Assembly: GCA_050953805.1 (NCBI GenBank)
Contig: JBMNNE010000001.1
Coordinates: 1 to 64,000 of the forward strand
Origin: DUQW01 sp050953805
GTDB taxonomy: Bacteria > Bacillota_I > Bacilli_A > Acholeplasmatales > Acholeplasmataceae
Length of the DNA stretch: 64,000 bases
Direction: 5' to 3'
A program made the position numbers and the translations under genes. The notes beneath the pieces are model-generated. The model worked only from the letters and a program-made list of their open reading frames with translations. It made no database searches and was not told the DNA's origin. Position 1 is the first letter of the stretch. Each line of letters starts with the position of its first letter. This document shows positions 33,508 through 45,500 of this stretch, one piece after another.

Positions 33508-36500
33508 TTAATCCCATGTTTGTAATGTTACTTGAATAGTAATGTCACTAGTTACTTTATAATAGTCATCAGTAACATTTACACCATCAATCATAAAGGT
33601 GGCATCTTCATATAATTCAAAATCATCAAGAATTCCGTAGTAATGAGCTAATAAATCCCAGAATGAGAGATAAATCAATTTATTTTCTGGAATGTATAAG
33701 TTTTTTGGTCCTAATCCTAGATTGAACAGAAGTCTAACTCGATATGTTGTAGTTGGAATCCAATTGAAAACGATAGTAACATCCTCAGTCAATCTTGCTT
33801 CTAAATCAATTTTGGTTCCATCTTCATATGTCAGACAATGGAATTTATGACCTGATTTAGTAAGATTATAAAGCGGTATATAATCAGCATATGAGTATCT
33901 TAATAAAGTATCATCTGGTATCGTTACACCGGGTACATTAGTGACATATGAAATAGTAATATAATCGTCTTCGCTGACATAAACTGCATATAATGTCATG
34001 GCCTCAGTAACATAGGTCTTTGTAGTAAATTCGATTCCCGCTTCAGTTTGCCAATAAACAAACTCATAACCCTCTTTATATGGAGCATATGGTAGCCAAT
34101 AAAATCTTGTATTTGGAACCATATCTTCTGAAAGATCTTCATCAATTTCGCCATCGATACTAAATTGAACTTTAACATATGATACTGGCCCCCAAACAGG
34201 TTTTAATATTGCGAAAGTTGTATCACAAGTAAATGGTTGACTAACATCAAAAACTTCGCCATTTAATGTCCATCCAACAACCATCTCATCTCCGCCAAAA
34301 TAAACAGGAAGTTCATATTCATCTCTAAGAATAGCACCTTCCGCTACATCATATTCATCCCAGATTGTATCATCATCTTGATACACAACAACATTATATA
34401 GTTTTACTAGTTTGAGATAAATTGTTTGACCATCGATAATTTCAGGATCATAAATATCTACTTCGGAAATATAATCTTCATCATATGATATTGCTGTAAT
34501 GGCATATTCTTCATAATATAAATCAGGGAAACCATCAGTTACTAAAATCTTGTGAAGTGGTAATTCTTCTGCCGTATCAATGGTCACAACTGGAATTTTT
34601 TCCCATTTAACATAGATAGTTCTACCGTTTAGTTCTTCAACTGTTTCAATCGTTTCTTCGATATTTTGTGTGAAGTCTGCATCAAAATAGAAACCAGCAA
34701 TTTGATAGCCGTATTTTTCTAACCGTAGATCCTCAACTTTATAACCAACATCTTCAAAAGTGTCACCAGGTTCAATAACAATCACATCTAAATTTCCATA
34801 AAAATCGATTATATTTGTGTTAGTAACAAATTTAACAAACTCAACGTCTTTCCAGTCCATGTAAAGATATAATTTACCATCAGTTACATAATCGAGATAA
34901 TTATCAGCCGTAGCTAATTGAGTAAGTGCTGGATCATAATATAAGCCGTTAGCCATGCGGTTTTCAAAGATAAAGATATGTCCTAAGAATCCTAAAGTAT
35001 CTTCGTCTAATTCCACACCATATTGTTGATTGATAGTAACCGTAACTTCATCATTTAAAACGAGATAATATTCAATGTCTGGTAAATCAACATGAACTTT
35101 TTCTTTCAAATAAATAATTAAATCTTCAGTAATAAATTCGTAGTATTCAGCAGAACTAAATAATTCATTGGTTAGTTCTTCATCTAAATACAGTTCATAC
35201 TTATCTAAGATAAACCATGGAATTAAGACATTAGCTAATGGGATTTTATTTATTAAATAGTTATTTAAGACGAGTTGATCACCGCAGTATAGTGATAGAC
35301 TAATTCGTTTTTCCCAAAGTGCATGAAGCGTAATATCTTCATTAAATTCATACAAAGTAAATAAATCGTATTCATTTTCATAAGTAGCATTAAACCAGCC
35401 AACAAAATTGTAATCATTTAACATTATATCGGTTACGTATTGAAATAAGTAAATTGCTTCTCCTTTTGGTACCAGCACTGGATTAAGTTTAAACGGACTG
35501 TTAGTTACGAAACTTACCGTAACAAACTCGCCAGAACTTATATCATGCCATTTAGCATATAATGTTAAATCGCTATCATAGTAATATGGTGGATATCCCA
35601 CATAAGGTAATTTGAATTCACTATCAACAAACCAGCCAAGGAATTGAAATCCTTCTTTAGTTGGAATAAATTCATATAGATCTAAATAATCACCAACTTT
35701 AACTTGAACTGGAGCGATTGCATTGCCACCATTAGTATTAAAAGTGATCGTGTATTTAGGAACTTCTCCTTCAATTGGAATCCATTTCGCATAATAGTTA
35801 AAACTCATAACTACACTATTATTAACCATGTATGGAATTGTTAATTCTGGATCAGTATACCATCCACCAAAGATATAATTTTCTCTTTCTGGTGGAAAAT
35901 GAAGAAATTCATCTATTACACTATGCGGTAGAATATATGCCATATATGCAATATCACCAGCAATTTCAACAATTTCACGCTTATCTTCATATCCATAATC
36001 AAAGGTGATTGTCATATTACTTTCTAACCAAACAACATCAAGTGTTATCGGTTCATATAAACGAATTGGATCATCATTAAGTTGTTGGAAACCACCAAAT
36101 AAATATCCTTCTTTAGTTGGGTATTCTTGCATATGATGTAATAAGTATACAGCACTGAAATTATGACCATATGGCCAGAGAATTTCAGTTTCGCCTTCGC
36201 CACCATTTAAATTAATCGTGACAGTAACTAATTTTGGTTTCCATACCGCGACTAAAACGATATTTTCTTGAATTGCAGTATCAAAATTATAATCAGCATC
36301 ATTATATTGCCAACCAACAAAATCGAATTCAGCTAAAGTCATTGTTTCTGGCATCACAGGAATTCCACCTTTTTCGATAATTTGTGGTTCAATATAATGC
36401 GGTGATTGGGTATCAAAACTAACTCTAACCATCGTTTGAGCATCGGCCCATCTTGGAGTTAAAGTGATATTTGATTTAATTTCCGTGTTGAAATCAAATT

Positions 36501-39500
36501 TTTCACCATCTAATTGCCATTCAACAAAAATATAATTATCTCTTATTGGTTCTTGCGCGCGCCCAACCTTTTGTCGATGCTTGACATGCACAGTTTTTTC
36601 ATATAGTGTCTCTTCACAAATAAATGAAACAGTATGCCATAATACAGGATCATTTTTTGCATCATAATATTCCGCATAATTCTTTTCATAAAATACTGCT
36701 TGAATTGGATCTTCATAATTAGGTTGAGGATTAGGACAATCAAAATCGACATATAATTTTATCACATATTGATAGAGTCTAGATGTAGTAGTTAAATTAT
36801 CTTCGGTTTTAATGCTTTCTGCTTTTAAATTAAATGGAATTCTAACAACACCATTACCATTACCTAAATCAAAGTCTAAAACTTGGAAATATTCACTTGA
36901 TATTACATCTTCATTGATAAAAATTTTCAGTTCTAAATTATCACTATTATAAATGATGTCAATCTTATCAAGATCGACATATGAATAATCAAGTGTAGTA
37001 GTAAAGTGAGCTTGAAGGAAGGCTAATTTATCACTTAAATCAGCACTAAAGACAACCGCTTCACTAAAGGTTAAGAGATATTCATTTCCGTAAATATTTT
37101 GTGTAATAGTAAATTGTTTAGCAGGATAATAAGCATGAAGTTCCAGATCAGTCAAAACTGGTTTATAAAAGTCATAATCGGTTCCACTTTCCCTCCATAC
37201 TCCTGCGACTCCATCTCTAGGTAAAAGTTGATAAGGATCCACTAATCCCCCATGATTAACATAGGCTTCATGAACTAAGGTACCATCGATATAAAATTTC
37301 ACTGTATGATTTTCAGGCTCATTCATTTCATATAATGGATAAACAGTAACATTGCCGGTTGGAATATATTCTAAATCAAATGGAGCTCCGTCTTCAGTTT
37401 CCCAACCAATAAATGTGTGGTCAGCTTTAACTGGCTCATTAGGAAAATTAAACCCATTTACATAATAACTAATCTCTTTATCTTTGATAACTTGTCGTGT
37501 TTCATAAACTTTATCATCAACCATGAAAGTAATTGTTACATATTCCTCCCAATCGACAGTTAGTTTTACATCTTCAGTCATAGCAACTGATGTGATTCTT
37601 TCACCATCAAGATAAATATTTGAAAAGCGGTAAATTGAATTTGGATTTAATTGATAAAATCTAGCAAGCATAAGGAAAGATACACTTGTGTTCTCCAAAA
37701 TATGTAAGACTACTGGTTCACGACCATCACCAAAGTCAACGGTAAGTTTATGAGTTACTGCCTCTTCCCAAATAGCTTCTAAAATAGTATCTTCAGTTAA
37801 TCTGGTTGCTAAGTCAAATTGTTCATCACTACCTAAAATACTCCAATATAAGAACTTATGATTTTCTTTAGTAATGGTTTGCAGTTGTGGTAACACGAAG
37901 TGTTTATAAATATTCATTGATATCGGCTCTATACCATCAACATTTGCATTAAATGTAACTTTAATTATTTCTTTTGGTATAAAATGAGCGACTAACGTCA
38001 TATCTCCTTGAACTACATAAGTAGAATCCACTGGTTCATCATTTAATTTCCAATAGATAAAGATTTCATCATCATTCTCTGATTCAGGAGCAACAACACG
38101 ATTAAATCCCCACCCTAATCGATCGTTTTTAAACCATCCATCATGAATTATTTGATATACAGTCTCACCAACCATAAAAGTAACTTTTACTGGTGGATTC
38201 TCACCCCAATCGGCATAAACTGTTATATCCTCAGTCACGACCGTGTCTGCATCAAAGACAGTTCCATCATTTGTTACCCAACCAACAAATTGTAGTTGCA
38301 TATATTTTGGAAATGGACTTCCACTGTTCCGAATGGATGTATTTTTTGGAATTTCTAATTCGCGATATAACATATCTCCGTTCATGAAAGTGACAGTAAA
38401 TGGACGGTTATCAATCCAATGAGCATATAATGTTATTGATTCAGTGACTTGGAAATTTTCATCAATTAATACGCCATCTTCAGTTTTCCAACCGCCAAAC
38501 GTTAAAATATCATCGGTTGGTGCATCTGGTAAATACCAATTGACACATGCATTCCAAGGGATAGTTCTAGTATCATATCTATTATTATCTACGATAAAAG
38601 TAACAACAACCGGACTGTTCACCCAGTCGACAGTTACAATTCTATCTTCGGTCATGTCAAGTCGCTGAATAAATTCACCTTGATAATAGAACTCTCTAAA
38701 TTGATAGATATTGTTTGGATTTAACTGATAATAGTTGGACACTTGACGTAAATTATACGACGGATGTTCAGGTATATCTAAGACTACTGGATCACGACCA
38801 TCACCAAAATCGATAGTAAGTTTGTGCGTGATTGCTTCTTCAAAGATAGCTTCTAGTATTGTATCACCATTTAACCTCATCGTCACTGTGTCAAGTTGTT
38901 TGTCACTACCTTTAATACTCCAATATAGGAATCGGTGATTTTCCTTGGTAAGTGGTTGCGGAATAAATTGAATTGGAACGTAATTATAACTAGTGCGTGG
39001 CTCCATAGTTACACCTTCAACATTAGTCTCAAATGTAACCGTAATTTCCTCTTTTTGAATAAAACAAGCCTGTAATATCATATCTCCTTCAACAGTGGAA
39101 CCAATATCAACCGCCTCACCATTATATGTCCAATGGCTAAAGATCTCATTAGGATCACTCGAAACCGCTAAATCTGAATATGCATACAAATATATATCAA
39201 ACTGATCGTTAATAAACCAACGGCTATCGATTATTCCAAGTGTGTTTTCACCATTCATAAAGGTAATGGTAGCTGGTGGATTATCACCCCAATTAGCATA
39301 AACATCCATGTTATCAGTAACGATCGTATATTCATCAAAGACTTGCCCATCACTAGTTACCCAATTGACAAAGGAATCCGATGGATAAGGTCTTAATACT
39401 AACTTTTCATGATCAGCAATACATGTATTTCTAGGAATTTGTATATTCCTAAAGTAAACATTACCGGCGTAAAAACTAACGGTAGCTGGACGGTTATCTA

Positions 39501-42500
39501 TCCAATGAGCGTATAAAGTTATTGTTCCAGGAATACGATAATTGTCATCAATCAATTCACCATCTTCTGTTTTCCAACCACCAAATGTTAAAGGATAATT
39601 ACTTGGATTCTCTTCTGGTAAATAATATCTAATTAGAGCCATTCGATAAGCATCTATTGGACCATAATAAATTTCTTCGCCGTTCATAAAGGTAATATTG
39701 ACTCCCTCATTTAAGCACCAGTCAGCAATTATTGTTTTATCATAAGTCACATCAAGAGTACCATATGTACCAGTTAAATATTCACCATCATCGTCATAAA
39801 AGCCAAAAAATCCGTAACGATAATTTGGATTTAGTTGGTAATATGTAATTAACGCACCTAAATAAAGTTCATGGCTTTCTGGAATATCTAAAACTATTGA
39901 TTCGTATTCCTCACCAAAACTGATAGTTAGTTTGTGAGTTGTCGCTTCTTCAAAGATAGCTTCTAGTGTAGTATCTTCAGTTATTCTTTCTTTAGCATAT
40001 CGCTCACCACTACCTTTAATACTCCAATATAGGAATTGATGATTTTCTTTTGCAATTCGTTGTAATGTTACTTGAATTGGGAAATGTTTTAAACTAGAAC
40101 GAGGTTCAATCTCTAAACCGGGGACATTAGTTTCAAAGTAAACATTTACTTCTTCGATATCGACAAAGTTAGCTTTTAATATCATATCTCCAGTAACTAA
40201 ATCACCAACTTCCACAAATTCACCAGTTTCTGTTATCCATCCAGCAAAAATTTTATCTTCACTTGGTGGGTTGGGGTAATTTCGATATATTTCGTTATCA
40301 AAAACATCATTTTTACACCAACGGTTATCAATTGTTCTAAATATATTGTCACCGACCATAAAAGTAACGGTTACCGGTCGAGCATCTTTTAAATTGACTT
40401 CAATTGTAACATCGTCAACAATTTGATAGAAATAACCACCAATTTCATTACCATCTGCCGTAACACCGAGAATTTCATAGTGATCATCAATAACAAATCC
40501 AAACCTCATTAATTGAAGTTTTATATCAAGTATTATTATATACATATTTTCCGGAAAATGGAGTACCAACGGATCATATTCATCACCAAAGTCAAAAGTT
40601 AATTCGCATGTTGGATGTTCAATCCATTTGGCAACTAAAGTGGTAGATTCATCAAATCTCTGAGATTGCACCATAAGTTCATCTTGATGTAACCACCCTT
40701 CAAATTTGGATCCTTCTTTAGTTGGAAAATACGTTGGTAAATATAAAGCGTATTTTTGAATTTCAACCGGAGCAAAATTCAAACCTTCAACTCCAGTATC
40801 AAAAGAAATCGTGATAAAATCATCTTTTGCGACATAAAGTGGTTTCAAAATCACATCTTGCGTTACTTTAGTATATCCCGTAAATTCATTTCCGTCTTCA
40901 GTTATCCAACAAACAAATTCATGTTCTTCAACAAATGGTGGTTCTGGGAAATTTAAACCGCATCTGGAGATGCTTTGATTTTTTAAAACGTTTAATGTCA
41001 GTTCATCATCAATTGTGTCATTAATTTTGAATTCGACCTTGTAGGATGTAATTGGTTCGACAATTGGTTTTAAAACAACTAATGCAACATCACTAATAAT
41101 TGGTTGATCAATGTCAAATGGTTCACCATTTAATGTCCAACCAACAATCATTTCTTCATCTTTTACAATTGGTGGCAAATCATTTTGATTAATTCGACTA
41201 CCAGATATAGTGCCTATGGTTCTATACAATTGATCTTCGATATCATAAATTTCAATCATAAGCACGAATACTAGTCTTATATAAATAGTTTGCCCATTTT
41301 CTAAATCATTACCATCACGAATTCTACTTAAACAGCCTTTATCATAAAATGCACCGTAGAAGTTATAGCCCTTATACGATATATCATCAAACGTCCAAGG
41401 ATTAACAATTTTGTGAGATGGTAAGACATCATCAAAATAAGAAACAGTTAAAATTAGTGGTTCATTGTACTCCCATTTAACATAAATTACAGTTTCACCA
41501 GTAATATCGTCGTCTTCGGCTTCAGAAAGTGGTTGAGTGTAATCAGCATCTAAATAATAACCATCTAATTCATGATATTCTTTCCATAAATTTAAATCTT
41601 CCAACTTTTCTATAATATCTTCAACTGTATCACCAGGTTCAAATGTTATAGCATCAACATTATACATATCATGTGTCATTGGAAGACCGGTTTCAACTTT
41701 AATGTATTGGACTTCGTTATACTTAACATAAATATGAAGTTTACCATCAACAACATAATCTTTGTAAGTATCTTCGCAATCAGCTAGTTTAATAGTTAAC
41801 TCTTCATCTAAATAGAAACCATCACTGAGATAATTACCAATGGCAAACATGTGTCCTAATTCAACAAATATTCCAAAAGTGCCTTCATCCATCGCGATAT
41901 CAAAATCAAATAGTTTATCAATCTTGACTGTTAAATGTTCACTGAAGTGAATGATATATTCAATCTTTGGTTCGCCAAGTTTTGATTTTTTCTCTTTCAA
42001 ATAAACATTTAAGCTTTCTGGAACTCTATTGTTGTAAATTGGAGAATTTTCCAATAGTGTAGTTAACTCTTCATCATAATAGAGATTATATCGCTCGATT
42101 ATGAAGTCATAGAACAGATAGAGATGAGCATTAGCTAAAGAATAGTATGGACTTAATTCTTGAACAATGATAACTTTTCCATCAACAATAAAATTAATTT
42201 TATTAAGTTTTTCCCATTTTGCATAAAGCGTTAAGTCCTCATTTAGGATAACTTCATCCCAACTCCAATCATATCTTCTTTGGAATAATTCATCATACCA
42301 TCCACAAAAATAATAGCCACCTTTATACCCTAAGTAGCGATCCCATAATGAATCATATAAAGAAATTGAAATTCCTTTTGGAACTTGAAGAGGATCAACA
42401 TCAAAAGGCATATTAGTAACGAATCTAATAGTAACTGTTGCAGATTCCTCCTCAGGATCAGCTTCCGAATCAGAAATCCAATTAGCATAAAGAGTAACAT

Positions 42501-45500
42501 CGCTATCATAATACATTGGAAGTTCATAGGTAAAATATGGAAGTCGACAATTAATATCTAAGTACCAATCTTCAAATTGATATCCGTCTTTAGTAGGTAT
42601 TTCCATTAGTGAGTGAGATAACAACGAGCCTACTGGAATTTCTACTGGATCAATTTCTGATCCACCCATTGTATTGAAAGTAATAGTATAGGTTTCAAAC
42701 TCACTTTCATCAATCTTTATCCATTTAGCATAATAATTCAAACTGATGGAGAGTCGTTCATTATCTGTAAATGGAATACTGAAATCTGGAGTTGCATACC
42801 AACCTCCAAATAAGTATCCTGGTCTTTCTGGAACCATATATTGTTGCATATTAATTCCAATTACTTCCATCATCATGATAGTGTGAAGTATGTCGTTGTT
42901 CAAAGCGATAGTTTCTACCTTATCATCATAGTTATAATGTAATTTTACTGGCATATTTACTGGTAACCATATAACATCAACTGTCATAGGTTCAAACACT
43001 TGAACGAAACTATTATCAAAAAATTGAGGTAGTTGTTCATAACCAGCAAAGAGATAACCAACTTTAGTCGGTACCCCAGCTAACTCCAATAAATCAATCA
43101 TATCAATCTCGGTACCATATGGAACCCGAACTTCAGACACGCCTGCACCACCATTTAAGTTAATGGTAATAGGAATTAATTTTTGTTTCCACTTGGCCGT
43201 TAAAGTAATATCGTTTGATACATTTGAATTAAAATTAAAGGTTGTTCCATTAAGTTGCCATTCGACAAATTCATATCCATCTAAAGCGACTGGTTGTGGC
43301 AGTGTTGCTTTTGTTCCTTTTTCAATAAATTGTGGTTGAATTTGATGTGGTGATCTTGAATCAAAAGTGACTTTTACTGTCGATGCGGCATCACGCCAAT
43401 TAGCAACTAATAATATATCAGTTTTAATTCTATCGTTAAAATCGAATATCGCATTATCTAATAACCAACCTGTAAAAACCGATCCTTCTTTCTGTGGATT
43501 TCCTGGAGGTACTACTAGATCACGGTGTCCAACAAGAACGGACCATTCAAATCCAATATCTTCACTAACAAATTTAACCGTATAGAATACCATAGGATCA
43601 TTATAAAAATCCTCATACATGTCATTATAATTGAAGAATTTTGCAGTAACTGGTTTAGTAAAGTCAGCTTGGTTATCAGCAAAAGGTACAAACAATTTTA
43701 AATAGTACTGCTGAATATTCGAATACAACAACATTCCTTCGGTTTTACTTCTAATACTTTCTGGCTTAAGTCTGAAAATAACTCGGTGAATACCATTTCC
43801 TTTTCCTTCATCAAAACTTAATGTTTTTAAAGCTGTATTCGAAATTAAATTATCACCTATTTCAATAATCAATTGTTTATCAACATATTTAATAGTTATC
43901 GCATCAGCATTGAATTCATTAAAATCAAAATCGCTTAAAAATAGTGATTGCAAAAATTTGATTTTATCAGTAATTTCAACATCAAATCGAACATCTTCAC
44001 TAAATTGTAAGACATATTTATTTGTTAGAGACCCACTGACAACGGCTGTAAGCCTTGTTCCATAATGAACCTTTAAAATAATATTTCCAGTAATTGGCTG
44101 ATTAAAATCAAATGCGACATTATCTAATCGCCAAACACCTACCAATTCAGGATGATCATCATTTGGTTCAATTGGAAGTGCATCCACTTTATCTCCATGT
44201 TCAACAGTATAAGTTTCAACCACTTCTTCTCCAACCATAAATTTTACACTATAAGTATTAATCTTAAAATATGCAACCAATGTGATATCGCTCTCAATTG
44301 GTTTAGAAAAATCATATTTAATTCCATCTAATCTCCACTCAACGAATGTATATCCCTCTTTAGTTGCAGTAGGAAGGACGCTAGTGGCCATATTACTACC
44401 AAAATTTACTTCTAGCGTATTATTACCAACAAGATTTCCTAAATTTTCGTTAAATGTTACGACGTATCGATTAACTGCCCAATGGGCTAATAGCGTTACA
44501 TCACCTTTTATCGTGTATGGGGCATTTTGTTTTTGAGTTCCAACATACCAACCTAAGAAAGTATGACCTTCTTTAGTTGGTTCAACAAAAGTGTTAATTG
44601 TTGTATTGTAGTTTTGCTTGACCTCAGGAACTGCACTACCACCATCAGAATTAAAGGTCACGGTATATTGTCTAATAGTCCAACGAGCAACTAATGTGAC
44701 ATTACTTGTAATCGTGTATGGGGCATTTTGTTTTACTTCACCAACATACCAACCATCAAAAGTATAACCTTCTCTAGTTGGTACAGCAAAAGTGTTAATT
44801 GTTGTATTGTAGTTTTGCTTGACCTCAGGAACTGCACTTCCACCATCCGAATTGAAGGTCACAGTATATTGATTTATATTCCAATGGGCAACTAAGGTTA
44901 CATCGCTTTTAATGGTGTATGGGGCATTTTGTTTATCGTTACCAATAAACCAACCGGCAAAAGTATGACCTGCTTTGGTTGGCTCAGCAAAAGTATCGAT
45001 TGTTGTATTGTAGTTTTGCTTAACCTCAGGAACTGCACTTCCACCATCAGCATTAAAGGTCACAGTATATTGATTGATAGTCCAACGAGCGGTTAATGTT
45101 ACATTGCTCTTAATGGTATATGGTACACTCTGTTTAACTTCACCAAGATACCAACCATCAAAAGTATAACCTTCTCTAGTTGGTACAGCAAAAGTATCAA
45201 TTGTTGTATTGTAGTTTTGCTTAACCTCAGCAACTGCACTTCCACCATCAGCATTAAATGTGACGGTATATTGATTGATAGTCCAGCGTGCTACTAATGT
45301 AACATTACCTTTAACAGTATATGGTGCGCTTTGTTTAACCTCACCAAGATACCAACCAGCAAAGGTATGACCTTCTTTTGTTGGCACAGCAAAAGTATTG
45401 ATTATTGTATTGGCATCTTGAGTAATCGATGCAACAGCACTACCACCATCTGAATTAAAGGTGACGGTATACCGTTGTACTTCGACAGGCAAGTCTTTAA

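Noticed and set aside
34000..45000. Many short frames on plus and minus inside the giant gene
   Set aside because: They are shadows of a repetitive coding region, with no ribosome sites or known domains.
44270..45475. CRISPR-like regular repeats
   Set aside because: The period is 204 bp and the repeats are in frame coding for InlB-type units.
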